Below are positions 52,783-63,967 of a stretch of 64,000 bases of DNA, piece after piece; position 1 is the first letter of the stretch; each line of letters starts with the position of its first letter. Origin of the DNA: an uncultured Burkholderiales bacterium (lineage in GTDB: Bacteria > Pseudomonadota > Gammaproteobacteria > Burkholderiales > Burkholderiaceae_C); contig CAISMH010000003.1 of assembly GCA_903886485.1 (NCBI GenBank), positions 62,001-126,000 on the forward strand, written 5' to 3'. The position numbers and the translations under genes were made by a program. The notes beneath the pieces were generated by a model. The model saw only the letters and a program-made list of their open reading frames with translations. It had not been told where the DNA came from and made no database searches.

Positions 52783-54123
52783 ATGAACGTCCAAGAAGTC
52801 CTTTCACAATTCCAAACGACCGCGGTGGAAACCTGTTTCCACGACCGCCACATCGGGCCCCAAATTTTGGCGGGGTTGAACGGCAACAACTGGTCATTGC
52901 AAGACTACGTGGCACGCGGCGGCTACCAAGCCTTGCGCAAAATTTTGACCACAGGCATGACGCAAGATGAAGTCATTGCCACCGTCAAAGAGTCTGGCCT
53001 GCGCGGTCGTGGCGGTGCGGGCTTCCCCACGGGTTTGAAGTGGAGCTTCATGCCGCGTCAGTTCCCAGGCCAAAAGTATCTGGTGTGTAACTCGGACGAA
53101 GGCGAGCCCGGGACGTGCAAAGACCGCGAAATCTTGCAACACAACCCCCACATCGTGATTGAAGGCATGGCCATCGCGGCTTTTGCCATGGGCATCAGCG
53201 TGGGCTACAACTACATCCACGGCGAAATTTTCCAAACTTACGAGCGCTTTGAAGCTGCCCTTGAAGAAGCCCGCGCTGCTGGCTATTTGGGAAATAACAT
53301 CTTGGGCTCCACGTTCAGCTTTCAGTTGCACGCGGCCCACGGTTTTGGTGCTTACATCTGCGGCGAAGAAACCGCCTTGCTCGAGTCGCTCGAAGGCAAA
53401 AAAGGCCAGCCCCGTTTCAAACCACCGTTCCCCGCGAGCTTTGGTCTTTACGGCAAGCCCACCACCATCAACAACACCGAAACCTTTGCAGCCGTGCCTT
53501 GGATCATCAACCACGGTGGTCAGGCTTACCTCGAATGCGGCAAGCCCAACAATGGCGGCACCAAGATCTTCTCGGTCAGTGGTGACGTGGAGCGTCCCGG
53601 CAACTACGAAATTCCCATGGGCACACCGTTCTCCAAACTGTTGGAGTTGGCCGGTGGCGTGCGCAAAGGTCGCCAACTCAAGGCGGTGATCCCTGGTGGC
53701 TCGTCTTCGCCTGTATTGCCTGCTGACATCATCATGGACTGCACCATGGACTACGACAGCATCGCCAAAGCAGGCTCGATGCTGGGTTCCGGCGCGGTGA
53801 TCGTGTTGGACGACTCACGCTGCATGGTCAAGAGCTTGCAGCGTTTGAGCTACTTCTACATGCATGAGTCATGTGGCCAATGCACCCCTTGTCGCGAAGG
53901 CACAGGCTGGTTGTGGCGCATGGTGGACCGCATTGAGCGTGGCGAAGGCCGCGAAAGCGACTTGGCTTTGCTCGACAACGTGGCAGAAAACATCATGGGG
54001 CGCACGATTTGCGCCCTCGGAGATGCAGCCGCCATGCCCGTGCGCGGCATGATCAAGCACTTCCGCCATGAGTTTGTTCACCACATCACGCACAAGACCT
54101 GCTCGGTCTCTGCCTACGTTTGA
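52783..54123 (+). CDS. nuoF: NADH-quinone oxidoreductase subunit F (NADH/FMN-binding)
   Basis: A 446-residue subunit that oxidises NADH with FMN and 4Fe-4S cluster N3. The FMN/NADH motifs are [19 protein letters not shown] and [15 protein letters not shown], and the cluster ligands are in [17 protein letters not shown] at 52783 follows AAGGA with 6-base spacing. An ATG two codons earlier directly abuts that site and is less likely. Confidence 0.95.
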   Translation: MNVQEVLSQFQTTAVETCFHDRHIGPQILAGLNGNNWSLQDYVARGGYQALRKILTTGMTQDEVIATVKESGLRGRGGAGFPTGLKWSFMPRQFPGQKYLVCNSDEGEPGTCKDREILQHNPHIVIEGMAIAAFAMGISVGYNYIHGEIFQTYERFEAALEEARAAGYLGNNILGSTFSFQLHAAHGFGAYICGEETALLESLEGKKGQPRFKPPFPASFGLYGKPTTINNTETFAAVPWIINHGGQAYLECGKPNNGGTKIFSVSGDVERPGNYEIPMGTPFSKLLELAGGVRKGRQLKAVIPGGSSSPVLPADIIMDCTMDYDSIAKAGSMLGSGAVIVLDDSRCMVKSLQRLSYFYMHESCGQCTPCREGTGWLWRMVDRIERGEGRESDLALLDNVAENIMGRTICALGDAAAMPVRGMIKHFRHEFVHHITHKTCSVSAYV

Positions 54124-54137
54124 CACGGATAAGTGCC

Positions 54138-56261
54138 ATGATTGAAATTGAACTCGACGGTAAAAAAGTAGAGGTCCAAGAAGGCTGCATGGTCATGCAC
54201 GCAGCTGAAAAGGCCGGCACTTACATTCCGCATTTCTGCTATCACAAGAAACTCAGCATCGCGGCCAACTGCCGCATGTGCTTGGTCGATGTGGAAAAAG
54301 CCCCCAAGCCCATGCCTGCCTGCGCTACCCCTGTGACGCAAGGCATGATTGTTCGCACCAAGAGCGAACGCGCCATCAAGGCGCAACAGTCGGTGATGGA
54401 GTTCTTGCTCATCAATCACCCACTCGATTGCCCCATTTGTGACCAAGGCGGTGAGTGCCAGTTGCAAGACTTGGCTGTGGGCTACGGCGGCACGACATCG
54501 CGCTACGAAGAAGAAAAGCGTGTGGTGATCCCGAAGGACGTGGGTCCTTTGGTCAGCATGCAAGAGATGAGCCGCTGTATCCAATGCACACGCTGCGTGC
54601 GCTTTGGTCAAGAAGTGGCGGGCATCATGGAACTGGGCATGTCCCACCGTGGTGAGCATGCCGAGATTGAAACCTTTGTGGGTCAATCGGTGGATTCCGA
54701 GTTGTCGGGCAACATGATCGACATCTGCCCCGTGGGTGCCTTGACCAGCAAGCCATTCCGCTACAGCGCCCGCACTTGGGAATTGAGCCGTCGCAAGTCG
54801 GTCAGCCCACACGATGCGACCGGTTCTAACTTGGTTGTTCAAGTCAAGAACAACAAAGTCATGCGCGTGGTGCCTTTGGAAAACGAAGACGTCAACGAAT
54901 GCTGGATTGCTGACCGCGACCGCTTCAGCTACGAAGCTTTGGACAGTGCAGACCGCTTGACCGAGCCCATGCTCAAGCAAGGTGGCGCATGGAAAGAAGT
55001 CGATTGGCAAACCGCCCTCGAATACGTGGCCAACGGCTTGCAAGGCGTCAAAGCCCAGCACGGCCCGCAAGCCATTGGCACTTTGGCCAGCCCCCACAGC
55101 ACGGCGGAAGAGTTGTTCTTGGCCGCAGGTCTGACACGTGGTTTGGGCAGCCAAAACATCGACACACGTTTGCGTGCTGCAGACTTCCAGCACGATGGCA
55201 AAGCCCGTTGGCTGGGTACGTCTGTGGCCTCTCTCACCACACTGCAACGTGCATTGGTGATTGGCGGCAATATTCGTAAAGATCAACCTTTGTTGGCCCA
55301 ACGTCTGCGTCAAGCGGTGCGCAACGGCGGCAAGGTCAATGCTTTGAACGCGCAAGCCTTTGATTGGGCGATGCCTGTGGCGAACACCTTGGTGGCAGAT
55401 GCGCCCAACTGGGTGCAAGCCTTGGCTGACATTGCAGCGGCCGTGGGTTCGATCACCGGAGCTGCGGCGCCTGTGGCCGGTAACGCCAACAGTCCAGAAG
55501 CACAAGCCATTGCCAAGTCATTGACGGGCGGTGAGCGCAAAGCCATTTTGTTAGGCAATGCTGCCGCGCACCATGCCAAAGCATCGAGCTTGCTGAGCTT
55601 GGCCAACTGGATCGGCGCACAAACTGGCGCGACCGTGGGTTACCTCGGCGAAGCGGCCAATACCGTGGGTGCGCAAGTGGTCGGGGCCTTGCCAAAAGCC
55701 GGCGGTCAGACCGCGGGCCAAATGTTGGCTGGTGGTTTGAAGGCCGTCGTGTTGCTCAACACTGAACCCGCTTTCGATGCGGCCAACGGCACAGCGGCCG
55801 CACAAGCCATCGGTCAAGCCGACATGGTCGTGACGTTGTCACCCTTCAAGGCCAATATGGACATCAGCGATGTGCTGTTGCCCATCTCTCCCTTCACGGA
55901 GACGGCTGGTACGTTCATCAACACCGAAGGTCGCGCACAAAGCTTCCACGGCGTGGTCAAGCCTTTGGGCGAGACACGTCCTGCTTGGAAAGTCTTGCGT
56001 GTGTTGGGCTCCATGCTCCACGTCCCAGGTTTTGAATTCGAGACTATCGAAGAAGTTCGCGCCCAAGCGATTCCCGCCGATGTCCACGCTTTGCTGTCCA
56101 ACGCATGCACAGCCAATGTGGATGCGAGCCCCGCAGCAGGTCAGCCTGCCAGTGCAGCGATTTATCAACTCGACAGCTTGGTGCGTCGCGCACCATCGCT
56201 GCAACTCACGGCTGATGCGAAGCAACCTGCGGTTGCGGCCAAGTTGCAAGGAGGTCTGTGA
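54138..56261 (+). CDS. nuoG: NADH-quinone oxidoreductase subunit G
   Basis: A 707-residue 75-kDa-type subunit carrying several iron-sulfur clusters. 2Fe-2S ligands are in [17 protein letters not shown] His-Cys3 cluster lies in [18 protein letters not shown], and further ligands in [13 protein letters not shown] and DICPVGAL. The molybdopterin-oxidoreductase-like C-terminal domain is Ala-rich and catalytically inactive, as in the family. [10 protein letters not shown] at 54138 is chosen over a TTG six codons upstream. The stop overlaps nuoH (TGATG). Confidence 0.95.
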   Translation: MIEIELDGKKVEVQEGCMVMHAAEKAGTYIPHFCYHKKLSIAANCRMCLVDVEKAPKPMPACATPVTQGMIVRTKSERAIKAQQSVMEFLLINHPLDCPICDQGGECQLQDLAVGYGGTTSRYEEEKRVVIPKDVGPLVSMQEMSRCIQCTRCVRFGQEVAGIMELGMSHRGEHAEIETFVGQSVDSELSGNMIDICPVGALTSKPFRYSARTWELSRRKSVSPHDATGSNLVVQVKNNKVMRVVPLENEDVNECWIADRDRFSYEALDSADRLTEPMLKQGGAWKEVDWQTALEYVANGLQGVKAQHGPQAIGTLASPHSTAEELFLAAGLTRGLGSQNIDTRLRAADFQHDGKARWLGTSVASLTTLQRALVIGGNIRKDQPLLAQRLRQAVRNGGKVNALNAQAFDWAMPVANTLVADAPNWVQALADIAAAVGSITGAAAPVAGNANSPEAQAIAKSLTGGERKAILLGNAAAHHAKASSLLSLANWIGAQTGATVGYLGEAANTVGAQVVGALPKAGGQTAGQMLAGGLKAVVLLNTEPAFDAANGTAAAQAIGQADMVVTLSPFKANMDISDVLLPISPFTETAGTFINTEGRAQSFHGVVKPLGETRPAWKVLRVLGSMLHVPGFEFETIEEVRAQAIPADVHALLSNACTANVDASPAAGQPASAAIYQLDSLVRRAPSLQLTADAKQPAVAAKLQGGL

Positions 56262-57343
56262 TGGGTGACAACATTTACAACGCAGGCTTTGGCTTGATGG
56301 CCGATGTGTGGTGGACCACACTGGCGTGGCCCGTTTTGTGGACCTTGCTCAAGATCGTGGCGGTGCTCTTGCCCTTGCTCGGTTGCGTGGCTTACCTGAC
56401 TTTGTGGGAACGCAAAGCCATTGGTTACACCCAAATCCGCAAAGGCCCAAACCGCACAGGCCCCGGTGGTTTGCTGCAACCCATTGCGGACGCCCTGAAG
56501 TTGCTCACCAAAGAGATCATCATCCCCACCCAAGCCACCACCAGCTTGTTCTTCTTGGGCCCCATCATGACCATCATGCCTGCCTTGGCAGCATGGGCGG
56601 TGGTGCCATTCGGTCCTGATGTGGCGTTGGCCAACGTCAACGCGGGTTTGCTGTTCTTGATGGCCATCACTTCGTTGGAAGTCTACGGCGTCATCATCGC
56701 GGGTTGGGCGTCTAACTCCAAATACGCCTTCATTGGTGCCATGCGCGCATCGGCCCAAATGGTGAGCTACGAAATCGCCATGGGCTTTTGCTTTGTGATC
56801 GTTTTGATGATCTCCAACAGCCTGAACATGACCGACATCGTCATGGGCCAAGCCAAAGGCATGATGGCTGACAAGGGCTTGAGCTTCTTGTCTTGGAACT
56901 GGTTGCCTTTGTTCCCCGTGTTCATCATCTACTTCATCTCTGGTTTGGCTGAAACCAACCGTCACCCCTTCGACGTGGTGGAAGGTGAATCTGAAATTGT
57001 GGCCGGCCACATGATTGAGTACTCGGGCATGTCTTTCGCCATGTTCTTCTTGGCTGAATACGCCAACATGATCTTGGTCTCCATGTTGACTGTGGTGATG
57101 TTCTTGGGGGGCTGGTTGTCTCCCATCGATCACGCACTCTTCAACATGATTCCTGGCTGGATTTGGCTGGGCATCAAGACCTTTGTGGTCGTGACCATGT
57201 TCTTGTGGGTGCGTGCCACGTTCCCACGTTATCGCTATGACCAAATCATGCGTTTGGGTTGGAAGATTTTCATTCCGCTCACCCTGATCTGGTTGTTGGT
57301 GGTGGGTGTTTGGATTCAAACACCTTGGAATATCTGGAATTAA
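56261..57343 (+). CDS. nuoH: NADH-quinone oxidoreductase subunit H
   Basis: A 360-residue membrane subunit with eight predicted helices that closes the quinone cavity. [30 protein letters not shown] and [20 protein letters not shown] are conserved loops. The start follows a perfect GGAGG and overlaps the nuoG stop codon. Confidence 0.96.
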   Translation: MGDNIYNAGFGLMADVWWTTLAWPVLWTLLKIVAVLLPLLGCVAYLTLWERKAIGYTQIRKGPNRTGPGGLLQPIADALKLLTKEIIIPTQATTSLFFLGPIMTIMPALAAWAVVPFGPDVALANVNAGLLFLMAITSLEVYGVIIAGWASNSKYAFIGAMRASAQMVSYEIAMGFCFVIVLMISNSLNMTDIVMGQAKGMMADKGLSFLSWNWLPLFPVFIIYFISGLAETNRHPFDVVEGESEIVAGHMIEYSGMSFAMFFLAEYANMILVSMLTVVMFLGGWLSPIDHALFNMIPGWIWLGIKTFVVVTMFLWVRATFPRYRYDQIMRLGWKIFIPLTLIWLLVVGVWIQTPWNIWN

Positions 57344-57358
57344 GGCCGGAACTACACC

Positions 57359-57871
57359 ATGACAACGACTACCCATTCCGCTCCCTTCTCGTTGCGCGAC
57401 TTTTTGTCGAGCTTTCTCTTGATTGAGCTGTTCAAAGGCATGGCCCTGACCGGCAAATACATGTTTTCGCGCAGCATCACCATCCAGTTTCCGGAAGAGA
57501 AGACACCCTTGTCGCCTCGTTTCCGTGGCCTGCATGCTTTGCGTCGCTACGACAACGGTGAAGAGCGTTGCATCGCTTGCAAACTGTGTGAAGCGGTGTG
57601 CCCAGCGATGGCCATCACCATTGAATCAGACCAGCGCGCAGACGGCAGCCGCCGCACCACCCGCTACGACATCGACTTGACCAAATGCATCTTCTGCGGT
57701 TTCTGCGAAGAGAGCTGCCCCGTGGATTCGATCGTGGAAACCCACATCTTTGAGTACCACGGCGAAAAACGCGGTGACCTGTACTTCACCAAAGAAATGT
57801 TGTTGGCAGTGGGCGACCGCTACGAACCCGAAATCGCTGCCAACAAAGCAGCTGACGCCAAATACCGTTGA
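57359..57871 (+). CDS. nuoI: NADH-quinone oxidoreductase subunit I
   Basis: A 170-residue subunit with two 4Fe-4S clusters (N6a and N6b). The ligand motifs are [16 protein letters not shown] and [16 protein letters not shown]. The N-terminal amphipathic region and [21 protein letters not shown] are typical. The length is normal for Burkholderiales. Confidence 0.96.
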   Translation: MTTTTHSAPFSLRDFLSSFLLIELFKGMALTGKYMFSRSITIQFPEEKTPLSPRFRGLHALRRYDNGEERCIACKLCEAVCPAMAITIESDQRADGSRRTTRYDIDLTKCIFCGFCEESCPVDSIVETHIFEYHGEKRGDLYFTKEMLLAVGDRYEPEIAANKAADAKYR

Positions 57872-57882
57872 AAGATTTCATG

Positions 57883-58638
57883 ATGGACGTTCAATCGGCT
57901 CTTTTTTACGCGTTCTCAGCCATCTTGCTGTTTGCGTCTTTCCGCGTCATCACGGCGCGTAACCCTGTGCATGCCGCGCTGTACTTGGTCTTGGCCTTCT
58001 TCCAAGCCTCGGGCATCTGGATGTTGCTTAAGGCTGAATTCCTGTCTATTGCGCTCGTGCTCGTGTACGTCGGTGCGGTGATGGTTTTGTTCTTGTTCGT
58101 GGTGATGATGCTAGACATCAACATCGACAGCATTCGTCAAGGCTTTTGGAAGCACTTCCCACTCGCCGCGACTGTGGGTGCTGTGATTGCATTGGAATTG
58201 GCTGCTGTCTTGTTAGGGGGGTTCCGAGTCAGCGAACCACAAAAACAAACGGCCGCACACGTCATTTCTCCCGTGGCTGTGTCCGCGGTGGCGCCTGTGG
58301 ATGCGGCCTCGGCGGTCCTTGATGCTGCATCTGCTGCATCGGTCACCGCGCCTGTTGCAGAGGTGGGGCATGTGGTGGTCGCGCAAGCCTCTAACACCAA
58401 GTCATTGGGTATCCTGCTTTACACCGAGTACCTGTACCCCGTGCAAGTGGCGGCGTTGATTTTGTTGGTGGCCTTGATCGCCGCCATTGCATTGACCTTG
58501 CGTGCACGCAAAGACAGCAAATTCCAAAACGCGGGCGACCAAGTGCGCGTCAAGGCCCGTGACCGTGTGGAACTGGTGAAGATGGATGCGGTTAAACCTG
58601 CACCTGCTGCACCCGCCACAGAGGAGACCCAAGCATGA
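57883..58638 (+). CDS. nuoJ: NADH-quinone oxidoreductase subunit J, with an Ala-rich loop
   Basis: A 251-residue membrane subunit with five predicted helices (the conserved [21 protein letters not shown] and [19 protein letters not shown]). About 55 residues between the fourth and fifth helices (roughly 117-170) are a low-complexity Ala/Val/Ser-rich stretch not needed by the fold, and a charged tail follows the last helix. The start is [11 protein letters not shown] at 57883, with GAAAGA 7 bases upstream; MM at 57880 is the alternative. Confidence 0.93.
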   Translation: MDVQSALFYAFSAILLFASFRVITARNPVHAALYLVLAFFQASGIWMLLKAEFLSIALVLVYVGAVMVLFLFVVMMLDINIDSIRQGFWKHFPLAATVGAVIALELAAVLLGGFRVSEPQKQTAAHVISPVAVSAVAPVDAASAVLDAASAASVTAPVAEVGHVVVAQASNTKSLGILLYTEYLYPVQVAALILLVALIAAIALTLRARKDSKFQNAGDQVRVKARDRVELVKMDAVKPAPAAPATEETQA

Positions 58639-58943
58639 GCATCACCTTAGGCCATTACCTCACGTTGGGTGCGATTTTGTTCGCACTCTCCGTGATCGGC
58701 ATCTTCTTAAACCGTAAAAACTTGATCGTCTTGTTGATGGCGATTGAATTGATGTTGCTCGCGGTCAACATGAACTTCGTGGCGTTCTCTCACTACTTGG
58801 GTGACTTGAACGGTCAAATCTTTGTTTTCTTCATCTTGACCGTGGCGGCTGCTGAATCCGCCATTGGTTTGGCGATTCTGGTGCAGTTGTTCCGCAACAA
58901 ATCCAGCATCAATGTGGATGAACTCAACACGCTCAAGGGTTAA
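58635..58943 (+). CDS. nuoK: NADH-quinone oxidoreductase subunit K
   Basis: A 102-residue membrane subunit with three helices, homologous to MrpC. The two conserved Glu residues in membrane segments ([17 protein letters not shown] and [13 protein letters not shown]) are present. Its ATG overlaps the nuoJ TGA (ATGA). Confidence 0.96.
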   Translation: MSITLGHYLTLGAILFALSVIGIFLNRKNLIVLLMAIELMLLAVNMNFVAFSHYLGDLNGQIFVFFILTVAAAESAIGLAILVQLFRNKSSINVDELNTLKG

Positions 58944-58948
58944 TTCAA

Positions 58949-60970
58949 ATGTCACAAACCCTGCAAGCTTCTTCATTGTTGGCCGTGCCCATGGCACCGC
59001 TGGTGGGCTCTGCTCTGGCTGGTATTTTTGGTACACGCTTGGGCGGTAACCAAATTGGTCGTGCTGTGACCCATACCCTCACCATCTTGGGTGTGTTCAT
59101 CGCCTTCGTGTTGTCTGCCATGACGCTGCAAAGCGTGGCCTTAGACGGCGCACGTTTCAACGACACCCTCTATACTTGGATGGTGGTGGGTGATTTGAAA
59201 ATGGAAATCGGCTTCATGATCGATGGCCTGACCGCCATGATGATGTGCGTGGTGACCTTTGTGTCTTTGATGGTTCACATCTACACCATTGGTTACATGG
59301 AAGAAGACGAAGGCTACAACCGCTTCTTCTCCTACATCTCTTTGTTCACCTTCTCCATGTTGATGCTCGTCATGAGCAACAACATGCTGCAACTATTCTT
59401 TGGTTGGGAAGCGGTGGGCTTGGTGTCTTACCTCTTGATCGGGTTTTGGTTCAACAAGCCCACAGCGATCTTCGCGAACATGAAGGCCTTCTTGGTCAAC
59501 CGTGTGGGTGACTTCGGCTTCATCTTGGGGATTGGTTTGATTGCTGCCTATGGTGGCACTTTGAACTACACCGAAGCATTCGCCAAGGCAGCCGAATTGG
59601 GCGCACTCACATTCCCTGGCACTGACTGGATGTTGGTGACCGTGATTTGTATTTGCTTGTTCATCGGCGCGATGGGCAAGTCGGCGCAGTTCCCACTGCA
59701 CGTGTGGTTGCCGGACTCGATGGAAGGCCCCACACCGATCTCTGCTTTGATTCACGCAGCGACCATGGTGACGGCCGGTATCTTCATGGTCACACGCATG
59801 TCGCCGTTCTTTGAATTGTCAGACACAGCGCTGAACCTCATCTTGATCATCGGTGCCATCACGGCCTTGTTCATGGGCTTCTTGGGTCTGATTCAAAACG
59901 ACATCAAGCGCGTGGTGGCTTATTCCACCCTGTCCCAGCTCGGTTACATGACGGTGGCCTTGGGCGCATCGGCTTACTCTGTGGCGGTGTTCCACTTGAT
60001 GACGCACGCGTTCTTCAAGGCTTTGCTTTTCCTTGGTGCCGGTTCCGTCATCATGGGCATGCACCACAACCAAGACATCCGTTGGATGGGCGGCGTGCGC
60101 AAGTACATGCCCATCACTTGGATCACCTCTTTGCTGGGATCGCTGGCGCTCATCGGCACCCCGTTTTTCTCTGGCTTCTATTCCAAAGACAGCATCATTG
60201 AAGCTGTGGCTGAGAGTCATTTGCCCGCGGCGGGTTTCGCTCACTTTGCGGTTTTGGCGGGTGTGTTTGTCACGGCGTTCTATTCGTTCCGCATGTACTT
60301 CCTCGTGTTCCATGGTGCAGAGCGTTACGACCAAAATCCTGACGCCCACCACGGCCATGACGACCACCACGGTCACGACGATCATGACCACGGCCCGCAC
60401 GAGTCGCCTTGGGTGGTGACCGTGCCATTGGTCTTGTTGGCGATTCCTTCGGTGTTGATTGGTTTCTACACCATCGACCCGCTGTTGTTCGGTGAGTTCT
60501 TCAGTGACGCCATCTTCATCAACGCCGACAAACACCCTGTGATGCACGAGTTGGCGCACGAGTACCACGGCGCTGTCTCCATGGCCATGCATGCGTTCAG
60601 TACAGTACCGTTCTGGTTGGCGCTGGCTGGCGTGGTGTCGTCTTACTACATGTACATGATCAACCCAGCCGTGCCTGCCGCGATCAAGCGCGTGTGCCAT
60701 CCCATCTATGTCTTGTTCGAGAACAAATACTACTTGGACTGGTTCAACGAAAACGTCTTGGCCCGTGGCGCTCGTGCTTTGGGCATAGGCCTATGGAAGG
60801 GTGGCGACCAAGCCATCATTGAAGGTGGTGTGGTGAACGCTTCTTGGAAATTGGTCGGTTGGGTATCTTCTGTGACGCGTCAGTTGCAGTCGGGCTACCT
60901 CTACCACTACGCTTTGATGATGATTCTTGGCGTGTTCTTGCTGATGACGTGGTTCGTCTGGCTCAAATAA
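58949..60970 (+). CDS. nuoL: NADH-quinone oxidoreductase subunit L (antiporter-like), with a His-rich loop
   Basis: A 673-residue antiporter-like proton-pumping subunit. TM segments and the catalytic Glu/Lys in FFGWEAVGLVSYLLIGFW and GKSAQFPLHVWLPDSMEGPTPISALIHAATM are conserved, and the long lateral helix is in the C-terminus. A loop at residues 465-484 is almost all His, Asp and Gly. Length and order are otherwise normal. Confidence 0.96.
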   Translation: MSQTLQASSLLAVPMAPLVGSALAGIFGTRLGGNQIGRAVTHTLTILGVFIAFVLSAMTLQSVALDGARFNDTLYTWMVVGDLKMEIGFMIDGLTAMMMCVVTFVSLMVHIYTIGYMEEDEGYNRFFSYISLFTFSMLMLVMSNNMLQLFFGWEAVGLVSYLLIGFWFNKPTAIFANMKAFLVNRVGDFGFILGIGLIAAYGGTLNYTEAFAKAAELGALTFPGTDWMLVTVICICLFIGAMGKSAQFPLHVWLPDSMEGPTPISALIHAATMVTAGIFMVTRMSPFFELSDTALNLILIIGAITALFMGFLGLIQNDIKRVVAYSTLSQLGYMTVALGASAYSVAVFHLMTHAFFKALLFLGAGSVIMGMHHNQDIRWMGGVRKYMPITWITSLLGSLALIGTPFFSGFYSKDSIIEAVAESHLPAAGFAHFAVLAGVFVTAFYSFRMYFLVFHGAERYDQNPDAHHGHDDHHGHDDHDHGPHESPWVVTVPLVLLAIPSVLIGFYTIDPLLFGEFFSDAIFINADKHPVMHELAHEYHGAVSMAMHAFSTVPFWLALAGVVSSYYMYMINPAVPAAIKRVCHPIYVLFENKYYLDWFNENVLARGARALGIGLWKGGDQAIIEGGVVNASWKLVGWVSSVTRQLQSGYLYHYALMMILGVFLLMTWFVWLK

Positions 60971-60982
60971 GGAGAATAAGAA

Positions 60983-62461
60983 ATGGGTTTATTGAGCCTT
61001 GCCATTTGGACGCCAATTTTGTTTGGTGTCATCTTGCTCGCCTTTGGGCGTGACGAACATGCAAAGGTCGTGCGCTGGATCGCCTTGATCGGCTCGCTGA
61101 TCAGCTTGATCGTCACCTTGCCGCTATACAACGGTTTTGATAACAGCACAGCAGCGTTGCAATTTGTTGAAAAATCCATGTGGATCGAACGCTTCAATGT
61201 GTTCTACCACTTGGGCGTGGACGGTTTGTCGTTGTGGTTTGTTTTGTTGACCGCTTTCATCACCGTGATCGTGGTGATCGCGGGTTGGGAAGTGATCACC
61301 GAGCGCGTGAACCAATACATGGGCGCGTTCTTGATCTTGAGCGGCTTGATGATTGGCGTGTTCAGCGCGGTCGACGGCATGCTCTTCTATGTGTTCTTCG
61401 AAGCCACCTTGATTCCGATGTACCTGATCATTGGTATCTGGGGCGGCCCCAACAAAATCTATGCAGCCTTCAAGTTCTTCTTGTACACCTTGCTGGGCTC
61501 CTTGTTGATGCTGGTGGCCTTGATCTATCTGTACACCCAATCGGGTGGCAGTTTTGACTTGGCGACTTGGTACAAATTGCCTTTGCCAGCCCATGCACAA
61601 ACCTTGTTGTTCTTTGCATTCTTTGCCGCCTTTGCGGTGAAGGTGCCGATGTGGCCGGTGCACACATGGTTGCCTGACGTTCACGTGGAAGCGCCCACAG
61701 GCGGTTCTGCCGTGTTGGCGGCCATCATGTTGAAGCTCGGGGCTTATGGTTTCTTGCGCTTCTCATTGCCGATTGCGCCTGATGCCGCCCGCGAATTCGC
61801 ATGGCTCATGATTGCCTTGTCGCTGATCGCGGTGGTCTATGTGGGCTTGGTCGCCATGGTGCAAGAAGACATGAAAAAGCTGGTGGCTTATTCATCCGTC
61901 GCGCACATGGGCTTCGTGTCTCTGGGCTTCTTCATCTTCAATGACATCGGTGTTTCAGGCGCCTTGGTGCAAATGATTGCCCACGGCTTTGTGTCTGCGG
62001 CCATGTTCTTGTCGATTGGTGTGTTGTACGACCGCGTGCACTCCCGTGAAATTGCCAGCTATGGTGGGGTGGTCAACACCATGCCCAAGTTCGCCGCATT
62101 TGCTTTGCTGTTTGGTATGGCCAACTGCGGCTTGCCAGGCACGGCAGGTTTTGTGGGCGAGTGGATGGTCATCTTGGGTGCCATCAAATACAACTTCTGG
62201 ATTGGCTTTGCGGCTGCATCCGCTTTGATTTTCGGCGCGGCCTACACCTTGTGGATGATCAAACGCGTGTACCTTGGCCCCGTCGCCAATGACCACGTCA
62301 AAGAGTTGGACGACATCAACAGCCGTGAATTCCTCATGCTGGCCTTGTTGGCGCTTGCCGTGTTGGCGATGGGCGTGTTCCCCAAACCCTTCACCGATGT
62401 GATGGATGTGTCCGTGGCTGAGTTGCTCAAGCACGTGGCCTTGTCCAAGTTGCCCCAATAA
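60983..62461 (+). CDS. nuoM: NADH-quinone oxidoreductase subunit M (antiporter-like)
   Basis: A 492-residue proton-pumping membrane subunit. The conserved FYVFFEATLIPMYLIIGIWGG with its key Glu, VKVPMWPVHTWLPDVHVEAP and the Lys-bearing MKKLVAYSSVAHMGFV are intact. About 14 membrane helices are expected. It starts 12 bases after nuoL, with a GGAG site. Confidence 0.96.
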   Translation: MGLLSLAIWTPILFGVILLAFGRDEHAKVVRWIALIGSLISLIVTLPLYNGFDNSTAALQFVEKSMWIERFNVFYHLGVDGLSLWFVLLTAFITVIVVIAGWEVITERVNQYMGAFLILSGLMIGVFSAVDGMLFYVFFEATLIPMYLIIGIWGGPNKIYAAFKFFLYTLLGSLLMLVALIYLYTQSGGSFDLATWYKLPLPAHAQTLLFFAFFAAFAVKVPMWPVHTWLPDVHVEAPTGGSAVLAAIMLKLGAYGFLRFSLPIAPDAAREFAWLMIALSLIAVVYVGLVAMVQEDMKKLVAYSSVAHMGFVSLGFFIFNDIGVSGALVQMIAHGFVSAAMFLSIGVLYDRVHSREIASYGGVVNTMPKFAAFALLFGMANCGLPGTAGFVGEWMVILGAIKYNFWIGFAAASALIFGAAYTLWMIKRVYLGPVANDHVKELDDINSREFLMLALLALAVLAMGVFPKPFTDVMDVSVAELLKHVALSKLPQ

Positions 62462-62476
62462 AGAGGGATAGACCAA

Positions 62477-63967
62477 ATGATTGAAAAATTCAACTTAGCA
62501 GCGCTGTACCCAGAGCTGTTGTTGCTCGTGATGACTTTGATCATCGCGATGCTCGACTTGTTCGTGACCTCGCCGCGTCGCACCCTCACTTACGTGTTGT
62601 CGTTGTCTACCATGGCTGTTGTCGCCGCGATGCAAGCCCACGACGCGAGCAGTGGCTCGACGGTTTACAGCTTTGGCAATATGGTGGTGTCTGACCCCAT
62701 GGGCAACTGGCTCAAGTGCTTCTCCACCTTGGCGGTGTTTGTGACCTTGGTTTATGGCCGTCCCTACGCAGCTGACCGTGACATGCTCAAGCAGGGGGGC
62801 GAATTGTTCACCCTGGGTTTGTTCGCTTTGGTGGGCATGTACGTGATGATCTCGGGCAACAACTTCCTCGTGCTGTATTTGGGGGTGGAATTGTTGGCCC
62901 TGTCTAGTTATGCCTTGGTGGCCTTGCGCCGCGACAATGCCACCGCCTCTGAAGCGGCCATGAAGTACTTTGTGCTTGGCGCTTTGGGTAGCGGCTTCTT
63001 GCTCTACGGCATGTCCATGCTCTATGGTGCAACGGGCTCACTCGACATCAGCACCGTCTTCAAGGCCGTGTCCTCAGGCCAAATCAACCACAAGGTGTTG
63101 GTGCTGGGCTTGGTGTTTGTCGTGTGTGGCTTGGGCTTCAAATTCGGTGTGGTGCCATTTCACATGTGGGTGCCAGACGTCTATCAAGGCGCTCCGACCG
63201 TGGTCACCCTCATGATTGGTGGCGCACACAAATTGGCAGCTTTTGCGATGACCATGCGTTTGTTGGTGGAAGGCTTGATGCCCTTGGCCATTGATTGGCA
63301 ACAAATGTTGATGGTTTTGTCCGTTGCTTCCTTGTTGATTGGTAACTTGGCCGGTATTGCCCAGACCAACCTCAAGCGCATGGTTGCGTTTTCCACCATT
63401 TCTCAGATGGGTTTTGTGTTGATCGGCCTGTATTCAGGTGTGGTCAATGGCAACACGGCCGCCGCAGCCAATGCCTACAGCTCTGCCATGTTCTACGTGG
63501 TGACTTATGTGCTCACCACTTTGGCTGTGTTCGGCATCATCATGCTGCTCGCCCGTGAAGGCTTTGAGAGCGAAGAGATCGCTGACTTTGCTGGCTTGAA
63601 CCAGCGCAGCCCCTTGTATGCAGGCGTCATGGCCTTGTGCATGTTTTCACTCGCTGGCGTGCCTCCGATGGTGGGATTTGCGGGCAAGTTGTCGGTGTTG
63701 CAAGCTTTGGTGGCGTCTGACCAACCGGGTGCTATTGCTTTGGCCACCTATGCAGTGATGATGTCCTTGTTGGCAGCTTTCTACTACTTGCGCGTGGTCA
63801 AGGTCATGTACTTTGATGCACCCTTGACCGCCAGCACGGTGTCGGCGGGCAAAGATGTGCGGGTGGTGTTGCTCATCAACAGTGGCTTGCTGTTGGTTCT
63901 TGGGGTGTTGCCCGGTGCCTTGATGACCTTGTGCGCACGCGCCATTGTCACCACCTTGGGTACTTAA
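62477..63967 (+). CDS. nuoN: NADH-quinone oxidoreductase subunit N (antiporter-like)
   Basis: A 496-residue proton-pumping membrane subunit, last of the complex I operon. LYLGVELLALSSYALVAL with the catalytic Glu, KFGVVPFHMWVPDVYQGAPT and LKRMVAFSTISQMGFVLIG are conserved. The last 33 bases of the window after its TAA contain no recognisable feature. Confidence 0.96.
   Translation: MIEKFNLAALYPELLLLVMTLIIAMLDLFVTSPRRTLTYVLSLSTMAVVAAMQAHDASSGSTVYSFGNMVVSDPMGNWLKCFSTLAVFVTLVYGRPYAADRDMLKQGGELFTLGLFALVGMYVMISGNNFLVLYLGVELLALSSYALVALRRDNATASEAAMKYFVLGALGSGFLLYGMSMLYGATGSLDISTVFKAVSSGQINHKVLVLGLVFVVCGLGFKFGVVPFHMWVPDVYQGAPTVVTLMIGGAHKLAAFAMTMRLLVEGLMPLAIDWQQMLMVLSVASLLIGNLAGIAQTNLKRMVAFSTISQMGFVLIGLYSGVVNGNTAAAANAYSSAMFYVVTYVLTTLAVFGIIMLLAREGFESEEIADFAGLNQRSPLYAGVMALCMFSLAGVPPMVGFAGKLSVLQALVASDQPGAIALATYAVMMSLLAAFYYLRVVKVMYFDAPLTASTVSAGKDVRVVLLINSGLLLVLGVLPGALMTLCARAIVTTLGT

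Noticed and set aside
54114..55505. A 463-residue open frame on the minus strand opposite nuoF-nuoG
   Set aside because: Lies entirely antisense to strongly conserved nuo genes and encodes no recognisable motif.
56165..57535. A 456-residue, His/Gln-rich open frame on the minus strand opposite nuoH-nuoI
   Set aside because: Antisense shadow of membrane-protein codons, whose complement yields His, Gln and Asp runs; no homology recognised.
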